From the NCBI GenBank assembly GCA_020847515.1, contig JADLBW010000059.1, positions 1 through 64,000 of the forward strand: a stretch of DNA of 64,000 nt, written 5' to 3'. The translations under genes and the position numbers were made by a program. Positions 48,637-57,737 of this stretch are shown one piece after another. Every line of letters begins with the position of its first letter. The first letter of the stretch is position 1. The notes below the pieces were generated by a model that ran no database searches, was not told the DNA's origin, and was given only the letters and a program-made list of their open reading frames with translations. The DNA comes from Pirellulales bacterium (GTDB lineage Bacteria > Planctomycetota > Planctomycetia > Pirellulales > Lacipirellulaceae).

Positions 48637-51264
48637 GTGAATCTCGCGCTTTCCAACCTGCTGATTCTAGCCGTCGCCGCCGCGCCGCAAAGCCAATTGC
48701 GGCATCACCCCGACGCGGTCGAAGTCTTCAATTGCCAATTCGATCGCCAGTGGGACGTCAATTACGACAATTGGCCGGACAAATGGCAGCGCGGGTTTGG
48801 TCCAAGCCTTCCGCCGTATGTCAAAGCGGGCATCGAACCGGTCGAAGGGTCCATTTCGGGCCAATGCCTGGTGGTCCATGCCAACGGCGGCGGCGCACGG
48901 CTGGAAAGCCCGTGCGCCAGCGTGACCCGCAATTTTAGCTACAAGGTCGAAGCCCGATTGCGGGTGACAGGGCTGAAGTATGCGCGCGTTCAAGTCCGGC
49001 TGGAGTTCTGCGACGAGCAAAAGCAGGTCCTCGAGACCGTCTGCGGCGATTGGCTGACCTCGAACGACGATTGGGCGGATTCGCATCTGGGCCCAGTCTA
49101 TCCTTCGCACCCGGGCATTCGCCTCGCCCGGGCCGTGCTGTACGTCGAACCCGGGGCGCGCGTCGATCTGACGGGCGAAGTGGCCCTGGCATCCCTGTGG
49201 ATGGGCCGCCTGCCGAAGATGGAGGTCCGCACCAACAGCGCCTTCAACGTGTACGCCAATAAGGACGAGATCGAGGTCACGTGCGATTTGTCGGGCGTTC
49301 TCGATAGCGACCCCGACATCCTCTTCGAGCTGCTGGACGCAAGCAGCCAGCGCATAGAAGGCAATCGCGTCCGGGTCGAAGGCCGGCTGATTACCGTCAA
49401 ACGGAGCAAGGCGTCGGAAATCGTCGAATCCGACGCTGATAGTCGCGCGGCGTATGCCGGCGCTACTTCGTGGCATCCGCCGATCGTCGAGCCCGGTTTT
49501 TACAAAGTCTGCGTGACGATGCAAACGGCCGAGGGCCGGCTGAAGCGCGACGTCATCAATATCGCGCTCGCCCCGCCCCTGGAGCGTACCGCCCGTAGCG
49601 AGTTCGGCTGGTCGCTGGCCGGCGACGACCTCCCGATCAGCTTCGACGACCTGGCCAGGCTGCTCCCGCGAGTCGCCGTCAATTGGGTAAAGCTGCCGGT
49701 ATGGTACAGCCAGCAACACGCCCAGCGCGGCGACGAGCTCGCCCTGCTGGCCGAGCGGCTGGCCGCCGCCGACGTCGAAGTGGTAGGCGTCTTGGATCGC
49801 CCGCCCGCCGACTCCGAGTTCGCCGCCCGGTTGAATCCCGCATCAGCCTTCGCCGACATCCTCAGCGCCGATCCTGCCACATGGATGCCGCTGCTCGACC
49901 CCGTGCTGACCCGGTTGTCGCTTCGCGTCCGGTGGTGGCAATTGGGAGGGGACTTCGACGAAAGCCTGGCCGCAGCGCCGAATCTCGAAGCCGCCATTGG
50001 AGAGCTTCGGGGCAAGCTGTTTCGATTCGGCCAGGAAGTTTGCCTGGGCATCGGGTGGTCGTGGAACAAGGCGACCGCCAGCGACCTGCCCGCCACCTGG
50101 GAGTTCCAGCAGTACAGCGCATCGCCAGGCCTGAGGGGCGAGGAGGTCGGCGACTATCTGGATCTGCCGGCCCGCCCGGGCGTGAAACGGTGGACGTTAG
50201 TCGAACCCTTGCCGCGCAGCGATTACGATTTGGCAACTCGCGTGCGAGATCTGGTGGAGCAAATGGTGGAGGCCAAGATCCACGGCGCCGACGCCATCTT
50301 CGCCTCTCGGCCGTTCGATGACGAGCGCGGCCTGATGACCGACAGCGGCGCGCCCAGCGAATTGCTCCTGCCGTGGCGGACGACGGCCTGGGTGCTGGGA
50401 GGCGCCACATACCTCGGTACGCTGCCGCTGGCCGGCGGCAGCGCCAATCGCCTGTTCGAGTCCGCTCAAGGCGACATGGTGATGGTGATCTGGAACGACA
50501 AGCCGACTCGCGAAGCGCTTTACGTCGGCGACCAGGCCCGCGTGCTTGACGTTTGGGGCCGCCAGCGCTCGCTGCAAACGAACGATGCCGCACAACTGAT
50601 CGACGTCGATTCGTTGCCGCGATTCGTGGTCGGCCTCAACCCGTCAATCGCGCGGTGGCGCCAGTCGGCCGCCTTCGCCGAAACGCACATTCCCAGCGTG
50701 TTCGGCCATGCCCACCCCAACCACCTGCGAATTCTCAACCCGTTTTCCCAGGGCGTCAGCGGATCGGTCGAAGTGCATGCTCCCAGCGGCTGGCAGATCT
50801 CCCCGGCGAAGATCGATTTCAAGCTCGCTGCCGGCGAATCGGCGTCGCTACCGCTGAGCGTGTCGTTGCCGTTCGACGCTTCGGGGGGGCCGACGCCGGT
50901 GCGGGCGGATTTTACTATCGACGCCGATCGCCAATACCGTCTCAGCGTATTCCGCAATCTGGTCGTTGGCGACGGCGACATCCAGATCGAAACCAATAGC
51001 CGGCTGGAAGAGGACGGCTCCTTGGTGGTCGAACAGCGAATGGTGAATTACGGGGCCGCGCCCGCCGACTTCAAATGTCTGCTCTACGCACCCGGGGGAC
51101 GCCGCCGCCAACGTACGCAAGTCGTGCAGTTAGGCGCGAGCCCCGACCTGAAAATCTACCGCTATGCCAATGGCGCCGAGTTGCTGGGCGCCGAGCTCTG
51201 GCTGCGTGCGCAGGAAGTCGACGGGCCGCGGGTGCTCAACCACCGGTTCATTGTCGAGCAATAG
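48637..51264 (+). CDS. Large exported hypothetical protein with carbohydrate-active/TIM-barrel-like middle and beta-sandwich C-terminus
   Basis: Signal-like N-terminus; 'ISFDDLARLLPRVAVNWVKLPVWYSQ', NEW3-like 'NPFSQGVSGSVEVHAPSGWQISPAKIDFKLAAGESASLPLSVSLP'. Confidence 0.6.
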   Translation: MNLALSNLLILAVAAAPQSQLRHHPDAVEVFNCQFDRQWDVNYDNWPDKWQRGFGPSLPPYVKAGIEPVEGSISGQCLVVHANGGGARLESPCASVTRNFSYKVEARLRVTGLKYARVQVRLEFCDEQKQVLETVCGDWLTSNDDWADSHLGPVYPSHPGIRLARAVLYVEPGARVDLTGEVALASLWMGRLPKMEVRTNSAFNVYANKDEIEVTCDLSGVLDSDPDILFELLDASSQRIEGNRVRVEGRLITVKRSKASEIVESDADSRAAYAGATSWHPPIVEPGFYKVCVTMQTAEGRLKRDVINIALAPPLERTARSEFGWSLAGDDLPISFDDLARLLPRVAVNWVKLPVWYSQQHAQRGDELALLAERLAAADVEVVGVLDRPPADSEFAARLNPASAFADILSADPATWMPLLDPVLTRLSLRVRWWQLGGDFDESLAAAPNLEAAIGELRGKLFRFGQEVCLGIGWSWNKATASDLPATWEFQQYSASPGLRGEEVGDYLDLPARPGVKRWTLVEPLPRSDYDLATRVRDLVEQMVEAKIHGADAIFASRPFDDERGLMTDSGAPSELLLPWRTTAWVLGGATYLGTLPLAGGSANRLFESAQGDMVMVIWNDKPTREALYVGDQARVLDVWGRQRSLQTNDAAQLIDVDSLPRFVVGLNPSIARWRQSAAFAETHIPSVFGHAHPNHLRILNPFSQGVSGSVEVHAPSGWQISPAKIDFKLAAGESASLPLSVSLPFDASGGPTPVRADFTIDADRQYRLSVFRNLVVGDGDIQIETNSRLEEDGSLVVEQRMVNYGAAPADFKCLLYAPGGRRRQRTQVVQLGASPDLKIYRYANGAELLGAELWLRAQEVDGPRVLNHRFIVEQ

Positions 51265-51412
51265 ACCGGTCCGGCAGTCTTGTGCGGTGCGCGTCGGCCG
51301 GTCTACCATGCGTGCGCCCGGGGTCGCCGGCGCACTGGCGCCGGCGCCCGGCCCGTGCGGGCACCGCCCAGCCGGTTCGCCGGCCGACCTGTAGATAGGG
51401 ATTAAGCAGCCG

Positions 51413-52201
51413 ATGCCAACCGTTGGTGACGTGGCCCAGGTGCTCGAACAACTCGCTCCGCTCGCCTTGGCGGAGGACTGGGACAATGTCGGACTGCTCG
51501 TCGGGGACGCCGCGTGGCCCGCCGAGCGGGTGATGACCTGCCTGACGGTCACGGCTGACACCGTAGCGGAGGCCCTCGCCGAGGGCGCTAATCTGATCGT
51601 GTCGCATCACCCGCTACCGTTCCGCCCCGTCAAAACCATCACCGCCGAAACCACCGTCGGACGCCTGCTGCTGCAGCTCGTAAAGCATTCGATCGCAGTG
51701 TATAGCCCACATACTGCGTTTGATTCGGCCTCAGCCGGGATCAACCAGCACCTGGCAATCGGCCTGGGCCTGCAAGAGATCCTCGCCCTGACGCCGTTGG
51801 CCTCCGACCCGGAAGAAGGCGCCGGGCGGCATGGCCTGGTGGGCGAGCCATTGACCCGCCGCGAACTGGCCGAACGCACCAAGCAGTTCCTCAACATCGG
51901 CGCCGTCCGCATCGTCGGCGCCGACGATCAAAGCGTCTCCCGGGTCGCCATCGCCTGCGGCAGCGGCGGGTCTTTTCTGGACGCCGCGGCCAAGGCCGGC
52001 TGCGACGTGCTGGTTACCGGCGAAGCAAGCTTCCATACATGCCTGGAGGCCGAATCGCTCGGCATGGGGCTGATCTTAGCGGGCCACTTCGCCAGCGAAC
52101 GCTTTGCCCTGCTCTCCCTGGCCGACTATCTGACCGATCAGCTTCCTGGCGCTACGGTATGGGCCAGCCGCCGAGAGCGCGATCCCCTGCGCGTCGTGTA
52201 G
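51413..52201 (+). CDS. Nif3-like dinuclear metal center protein
   Basis: 'APLALAEDWDNVGLLVGD', 'ANLIVSHHPLPFRPVKTI', 'VYSPHTAFDSASAGINQHLA', 'VLVTGEASFHTCLEAESLGMGLILAGHFASE'. Confidence 0.92.
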   Translation: MPTVGDVAQVLEQLAPLALAEDWDNVGLLVGDAAWPAERVMTCLTVTADTVAEALAEGANLIVSHHPLPFRPVKTITAETTVGRLLLQLVKHSIAVYSPHTAFDSASAGINQHLAIGLGLQEILALTPLASDPEEGAGRHGLVGEPLTRRELAERTKQFLNIGAVRIVGADDQSVSRVAIACGSGGSFLDAAAKAGCDVLVTGEASFHTCLEAESLGMGLILAGHFASERFALLSLADYLTDQLPGATVWASRRERDPLRVV

Positions 52202-52475
52202 GGCCGCCCTGCACGCCCCCTCGCCTACCGTGCCAGTCCAGCGTCCGTTCGCAAACTGGCGGCCCGCCAGGGCGAGGAGGGCCCCGTCACCGCAGCGCCG
52301 GGCCGTTGACCGACATGAGGGGGGCCCTAGAATAGCCCGCAGCCGGGCGGGCCTTCGCGGAAGTACGCCCTATGAACCGAATTCCGGTGTGAAACGTACC
52401 ATTAAAGTCGGCGGCGTTGTGCTGCCGAAAGCGTTTCGGTGCTTCTGGTTTCAGCAGGACTCTTACGGCAGACCT

Positions 52476-53267
52476 ATGACCAACGTCCCGCAATCGCGCC
52501 CGGCCGAGTGCCCACGATTTCTTACGGCGCTGCCGGTCTATAACGAAGCCAAACACGTTACGGCCGTGCTGGATGAAGTCGTCCGCAGTGCGGGGGATGT
52601 GCTGGTCGTCGATGACGGCTCTACGGACGGCACGCGCGAGCTGCTGGCCCAGCGCCGCGATGTCGCCGTCGTTTCTCATCCGCGAAATCGCGGATACGGC
52701 GCGGCGCTGCGGACGGCCTTCGACTATGCCGTGGCGCACGAATACGACGTGCTGGTGACCATCGATTGCGATGGCCAGCACGAGCCGCAACGAATTGCGC
52801 AGTTGGCTGCCGCGTGCCGCCATGCCGATATCGTGTCGGGCAGCCGGTACCTGGAACTGGACGAGGCGGCCCGCCAGGCGCCGCCCGATCGCCGGCGGAT
52901 CAACGTCCAGATTACCGACGAGCTGAACTGCCGCTTCGGGCTGAAGCTGACCGACGCCTTTTGCGGCTTTAAGGCATATCGGGTCAAGGCCTTGAAGCGG
53001 TTGAAGCTGGTCGAAGCCGGCTATGCAATGCCCTTGGAGTTGTGGGTTCAGGCGGCGTATCACGGCCTTACCATCGTCGAGGTTCCCGTGCCGCTAATAT
53101 ATCTGGACGAAGAGCGCAGCTTCGGCGGCGCGCTGGACGACGCGGCCCGGCGGCTTGCCTATTATCATGAGGTAATCGATCGCGCAGTCAGCGCCTGTAC
53201 CGCGCGCGGTCGCGAGTGTTCATCGGCGGCGTTTCCTTGCGCTGAAGTGTTTCAAGGCTGTTGCTGA
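52476..53267 (+). CDS. Family 2 glycosyltransferase (dolichol-phosphate mannosyltransferase-like)
   Basis: 'TALPVYNEAKHVTAVLDEV', 'VLVVDDGSTDGTRELL', 'VLVTIDCDGQHEPQRIAQL', 'DIVSGSRYL'. Confidence 0.92.
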   Translation: MTNVPQSRPAECPRFLTALPVYNEAKHVTAVLDEVVRSAGDVLVVDDGSTDGTRELLAQRRDVAVVSHPRNRGYGAALRTAFDYAVAHEYDVLVTIDCDGQHEPQRIAQLAAACRHADIVSGSRYLELDEAARQAPPDRRRINVQITDELNCRFGLKLTDAFCGFKAYRVKALKRLKLVEAGYAMPLELWVQAAYHGLTIVEVPVPLIYLDEERSFGGALDDAARRLAYYHEVIDRAVSACTARGRECSSAAFPCAEVFQGCC

Positions 53268-53273
53268 ACGCCT

Positions 53274-54914
53274 GTGCCTCGTTACGCACGCTATCGCGCC
53301 CCGGCCGAGAGTGGACAAAAGCTCGTCGCGCCGCCGTGGCGCGACCTGGGCGTGCTGCTGCGCGAGAACGCGGCTAGCCGCGCCCAGGCCGACGGAGCCG
53401 TTCTCGGCCAGTCGATCGCCAGCTTTGCCGCGGCAGCGCGGAAGGAAATCATCGCCGCGGCGGCAACGTACGTGCAGCGCTATGCGGCCTCGGGGGGATT
53501 CGCGGCAGATGGACCGCGCGCGGCCGAGCACGCCCCGATTATCGTAACCGGCCATCAGCCCGATTTGTTTCATCCTGGGGTCTGGCTGAAGAACTTCGCC
53601 GCGGCGAACCTCGCGCGCCGCTATGGCGGGCTGGCGCTGAATCTGATCATCGACGGCGACGCTTGCCATAGCACCGCCATCCGCGTGCCGGCAGGTTCGC
53701 CCGAGCATCCCCAGTTCGGCGTCGTCCACTTCGACCGGCTCGCCGCAAACGTTCCCTGGGAAGAACGTGGCGTCGCCGATCAAGGCGCTTGGGAGTCGTT
53801 CGCCGATCGCGTGCGGGCGACGACTAAGTCGCTCTTGCCCGCGCGCATGCTCGATTCATGGTGGCCTCGCGTCGTCGAGCGAAGCCATGCCGCTGGGCGA
53901 GCAGGCCTGGCCATAGCCCAGGCCCGGCATCAACTCGAATTGAGCTGGGGGCAGCAGAGCCTGGAATTGCCGCAGAGCCTGGTCTGCGCCACCGAATCGT
54001 TTCGCCGCTTCGCGTGCCACGTGCTGCTCGATTTGCGGCGGTTCATCACGTCGTATAACGACTCGCTGGCGGCCTACCGGAAGGCGCATCGCATACGAAA
54101 CCACGCGCAACCGGTGCCGAATCTGGCAGTCGCTGGCGAATGGCTCGAAGCGCCGTTCTGGTTGTGGTCGGCCGACAGTCCCCAGCGGCGACCGGCGTTC
54201 GTCCGTTTCGACCCCGCGGGACTGATTGTTTCCGACCGCGCCGCCCTCGAACGACGCCTGCCGCTGGCATCTTCAAGCGACGCGGAATCGGCCGTACAAG
54301 AGCTGGAGCGCTGGGAGCGCGAGGGTTGCAAGCTCCGTTCGCGTGCCCTGATGACGACAATGTTCAGTCGACTGGCGCTGGCCGACTTGTTCATCCACGG
54401 CATCGGCGGAGCCAAGTACGACGAAGCCACCGACGGCATCTGCGAGCGTTTCTTCGGCGCTGCGCCCCCCGCCTTCGCCACCATCTCCGGTACGCTGCAT
54501 CTGCCCATTGCCCGCCCGGGCGATCGAGTAAGCGCCGCCCGCCGGCTGCGCGAGCGGCTGCGGGAGCTGAAGTTCCATCCCGAGAAGTTTCTGGCCGTCG
54601 CCAGCGGCGCGCCCGGCAGCGCCAGCGTGCGCACCAGCCGAGTCGAAGACCTGGTCGCCGAAAAATGGCGCTGGGTACGCGCTGAAACCGGCGGCGCTCG
54701 CGGAGCCCAGCGGCATCGGGGAATCGCCAGGGCTAATGCGGCGCTCCGCGGCTACGTTCAGTCGGAGTTTGATCAAACGCTGGCCGAGCTTGATCGCGCA
54801 GGTGAACAACTCCGCGCGGCGCATGTACTGAATTCGCGCGAATACGCTTTTTGCCTATTCCCCCTGGATATTCTGGAACATTTTTTGCTGGATTTCTCGT
54901 CGTTGACGCTATAG
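53274..54914 (+). CDS. Divergent BshC-like (putative cysteine ligase superfamily) protein
   Basis: 'APIIVTGHQPDLFHPGVWLKNFAAANLARRYG' parallels BshC 'AAVVGGQQAGLLTGPLYTIHK'; 'LRSRALMTTMFSRLALADLFIHGIGGAKYDEATDGICERFFG' parallels BshC '[32 protein letters not shown]'. Confidence 0.5.
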   Translation: MPRYARYRAPAESGQKLVAPPWRDLGVLLRENAASRAQADGAVLGQSIASFAAAARKEIIAAAATYVQRYAASGGFAADGPRAAEHAPIIVTGHQPDLFHPGVWLKNFAAANLARRYGGLALNLIIDGDACHSTAIRVPAGSPEHPQFGVVHFDRLAANVPWEERGVADQGAWESFADRVRATTKSLLPARMLDSWWPRVVERSHAAGRAGLAIAQARHQLELSWGQQSLELPQSLVCATESFRRFACHVLLDLRRFITSYNDSLAAYRKAHRIRNHAQPVPNLAVAGEWLEAPFWLWSADSPQRRPAFVRFDPAGLIVSDRAALERRLPLASSSDAESAVQELERWEREGCKLRSRALMTTMFSRLALADLFIHGIGGAKYDEATDGICERFFGAAPPAFATISGTLHLPIARPGDRVSAARRLRERLRELKFHPEKFLAVASGAPGSASVRTSRVEDLVAEKWRWVRAETGGARGAQRHRGIARANAALRGYVQSEFDQTLAELDRAGEQLRAAHVLNSREYAFCLFPLDILEHFLLDFSSLTL

Positions 54915-55164
54915 GCTCTTGGCAGGGCAGCACAGGAACAGGGTTGCGGCGTCTGCGCCGCACAGAGTCGTAAAACTCTTTGAGGCGACCTTGCGCATGT
55001 CGGCGCCCTCTCGTCGAAGCAGCGGCGACGCGGAATCGAGTCAGGCCGAGTTCCCGTCGCATGCGCTTGATCCCCGCCTGACGTCGTCGACAGCGCGCCC
55101 AGTTCCGCGGAACTGCGGCGGCCAGGGGGTTTGCGTTCGCGAAGTGTCGCCCAACGCTCGCATT

Positions 55165-56430
55165 ATGACGGGCGGAGTCGGGGATCACCCGCTCGTCTTG
55201 CAGCTTCTCATGCAAACGCAGCAAGCGGCGTTAGCCGACGATTTTCAAAGTCGACTTGATCAGCCCGGTTATCGGCCCAGTAATCGGCTGATCGTCCGCC
55301 ATGACAAAAAGCTCCTGGCCCACGTGCACCTTGCCAATCATATTGCCTGGTTCGAGGGGCAGCGGATTCCGGTGGTAAACCTGGAGGATTTCGCGGTCTT
55401 ACCGGAATACTCCGATTCGGCATATGACGAGCAGTTGCTCGCCGTCGCTAAATCAATCGCGTCGGCCGAGGGCGCCGTGCTGGCGCTGGTCCACACCGAT
55501 CGCACCGACTGGTTCCAGCGCCGCGGCTGGAGCGCCTGGCGAGGACAGGGCCATACGCGGGCTAACGCGAGAACCGTGCTGGCCCATCTCGATCCCCATA
55601 CCCACCCCAAGCCCCGCCGGCGATCGGGAATCGAAGTGCGACTGTGGCGGCACTTCGAGTTAGATCATATTCGACGCGTATACGCCGAGGCCGCCGCCGA
55701 ACTGTGGGGGCCGCTGTATCGTTCCGAGGAGAACTGGCAATGGCTCATGGGAAGAAAAGCCGAGGACCAGATTCTCGTCGCCGTGCAGCGCGGCGGCGCA
55801 GCGGGCAACGGTTCGACCCTCAACCCGCCGCCGGAGCGCGCCGTCGGTTACGCCATCATGCGCGGCTCAGCCGTGGTGGAGCTCATGACGCTGCCGAGTT
55901 TTAACGCCGCCCGCGTCCAGTTGCTCATCGCCGCCTGTCGCGATGCGATTGACCGCAATCACAATTCCATCTCCTTGTTTACGCCCGCGACCGACCCGCT
56001 GCACGAACTATTAGTCACCGCCGGCGGCGCCTGGCTCGGCGACCGTGCGTCGCGATCACCCGCCTGGATGGCGCGGTTGCTCGCGCCCGAACGCTGGGTC
56101 GAGCGCCTCTACGTTCTGTGGCGCGAGCGGGCGCAGGACGCCGGCGTTCCCCGTCCCTTCGAAATTGGACTGGCCGTCGGAAATGCGAAGTATCGGTTCG
56201 CGCTTACGCGGCGAAGCTCGCGGCTGGAACCGTCTGCGTCGCTCCCCTCGCCCTGGGCGGCCTGCGACCAGCCCCTGTTCGAGCAATTGCTGACGGGCAA
56301 TCTGAGCATCAGCCATGCTCGGGCCGACGGGCGTCTCAGGCTTTCCGACGCCAGCTTGGAAGGGCCGCTCAGCGCTGTCTTCGCGCCGCGGCTGTTCTGG
56401 CAGTCCTCGCTGGAATTGATGCGCCTGTAG
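55165..56430 (+). CDS. Two-domain GNAT family acetyltransferase
   Basis: First half 'NLEDFAVLPEYSDSAYDEQLLAVAKSIASAEGAVLALVHTDRTDWFQRRGW', second half 'VELMTLPSFNAARVQLLIAACRDAIDRNHNSISLFT'. Confidence 0.7.
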   Translation: MTGGVGDHPLVLQLLMQTQQAALADDFQSRLDQPGYRPSNRLIVRHDKKLLAHVHLANHIAWFEGQRIPVVNLEDFAVLPEYSDSAYDEQLLAVAKSIASAEGAVLALVHTDRTDWFQRRGWSAWRGQGHTRANARTVLAHLDPHTHPKPRRRSGIEVRLWRHFELDHIRRVYAEAAAELWGPLYRSEENWQWLMGRKAEDQILVAVQRGGAAGNGSTLNPPPERAVGYAIMRGSAVVELMTLPSFNAARVQLLIAACRDAIDRNHNSISLFTPATDPLHELLVTAGGAWLGDRASRSPAWMARLLAPERWVERLYVLWRERAQDAGVPRPFEIGLAVGNAKYRFALTRRSSRLEPSASLPSPWAACDQPLFEQLLTGNLSISHARADGRLRLSDASLEGPLSAVFAPRLFWQSSLELMRL

Positions 56431-56539
56431 AGCGGCGCGCGTGCGCCGCGGACGAGACCGTGCGGCCGGCGATTAGCCGCCGCTGAGGCGAGGTTCACAG
56501 CAGCCAAGTGCAGCCGACTCGACCGCTGCAGTTTACCGC

Positions 56540-56938
56540 TCACTCTGAAAGATAACCGGCGCTGGACTGGAAATAGCGCTTTCGGCGGCGATGAGCGGTA
56601 TCGTCGTCCGCCGCGGCGTGCTGACTGCGGAGGTCGTCGAGACTGGCCTGGCAGTAGCGGCAGGCGGCAACTTCGAGATGGAACTTCACGTAGTCGTCCA
56701 AGCGGGGCTCGAGCACGCCCAGCAGGTGGCTTCCCAATTGCTCGCGGCTGGGACAGCTCAACCGATGCCGCCGCCACACGCCGCCGAGCGAATGGACGCC
56801 GGCGTCGCGGCGCCCCGCGACAGCGATCAGCCGCTTCTGCAGCGCGGCGTCGGTGCGCAGCGCCGTTTCCATCACCGCCATTCGTTCGGCCGGAAGCGAC
56901 TCGTCGAGAAAGCGCTCGAGTTCGACGTCGGTGATCAT
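56540..56938 (-). CDS. Putative anti-sigma-like small protein
   Basis: 'CPSREQLGSHLLGVLEPRLDDYVKFHLEVAACRYCQASLDDLRSQH' with H-x-C-x2-C-like spacing, downstream of ECF sigma gene. Confidence 0.55.
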   Translation of the reverse strand: MITDVELERFLDESLPAERMAVMETALRTDAALQKRLIAVAGRRDAGVHSLGGVWRRHRLSCPSREQLGSHLLGVLEPRLDDYVKFHLEVAACRYCQASLDDLRSQHAAADDDTAHRRRKRYFQSSAGYLSE

Positions 56939-56946
56939 GCGCTGTC

Positions 56947-57041
56947 GTTGTTCGTTGTTCGTTGTCCGTTGTCGGTCGTCCGTCGTCAGTTGTTAGCAGC
57001 CAAATACTTGTCACAACTTACAACGGACGACTGACAACTGA
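56947..57041. repeat. Inverted heptamer arrays between sigma and anti-sigma-like genes
   Basis: GTTGTTC GTTGTTC GTTGTCC GTTGTCG GTCGTCC GTCGTCA GTTGTTA ... CAACTTA CAACGGA CGACTGA CAACTGA. Confidence 0.85.
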
Positions 57042-57047
57042 CTTCCC

Positions 57048-57686
57048 CTACTCATACAACTCCGGAAACACGTCTTCGCTCAAGCGCTGTTGCTTGAGAA
57101 ACTTTCGCAGACGCTCCAGAAAGTCGAATTTGAAGTTCGCCACCTGCTGCTCTGAAAGCCCCAGCCGCTCGGCAACCGATTTGTTCGTCTCGCCAGCGAC
57201 AAACAGCAGTTCCATGCACTTCACCTTATCCCAATCGCCGGCCTCGCGCCATCCTTCGAGTTGCCGCGTGATCGCTTCGGCAAGGGCCTCGTCTTCCAGT
57301 TGCTTGCGTTCGCCGCTGCGGGCGATGCTGCTGGCTGGGCGGGCGCCCCCGGCAGGTTCCCAATTGCCGCCGCTGCCGTCGGCCGACGACAGCGGAATCG
57401 CCGGCCGCCGCCCCTCGCGCCGCAGGTAGTCGGTCAGCTTATGGCTGGCGATCGTGAACAGCCAGCTCTCCAGCGGCCGCCGCGAGTCGTAGTTCGGCAG
57501 GCTGGTCAGAAAGCCGATGAACGTCTCCTGCACTACGTCTTCGCTCGCGGCGCGGCTGTGAAGGCGGCTGTCGACGAAGGACAACAGGCGTCCCTCGTAG
57601 ATCGCAATCAGATCGCTCCAGGCGTCGGGTTTGCCGCGACGAATGGCCTCGACCAGCAGCGCGTCGGAATGGGCGGAAGTCGGCAT
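57048..57686 (-). CDS. ECF-type RNA polymerase sigma factor
   Basis: 'SEDVVQETFIGFLTSLPNYDSRRPLESWLFTIASHKLTDYLRREGRRP' (region 2), 'VKCMELLFVAGETNKSVAERLGLSEQQVANFKFDFLERLRKFL' (region 4). Confidence 0.9.
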   Translation of the reverse strand: MPTSAHSDALLVEAIRRGKPDAWSDLIAIYEGRLLSFVDSRLHSRAASEDVVQETFIGFLTSLPNYDSRRPLESWLFTIASHKLTDYLRREGRRPAIPLSSADGSGGNWEPAGGARPASSIARSGERKQLEDEALAEAITRQLEGWREAGDWDKVKCMELLFVAGETNKSVAERLGLSEQQVANFKFDFLERLRKFLKQQRLSEDVFPELYE

Positions 57687-57737
57687 CTAGCAAGCAGACG
57701 AGTGCGAAATATGGGCGCCTCACGACGAGGACGTCTT

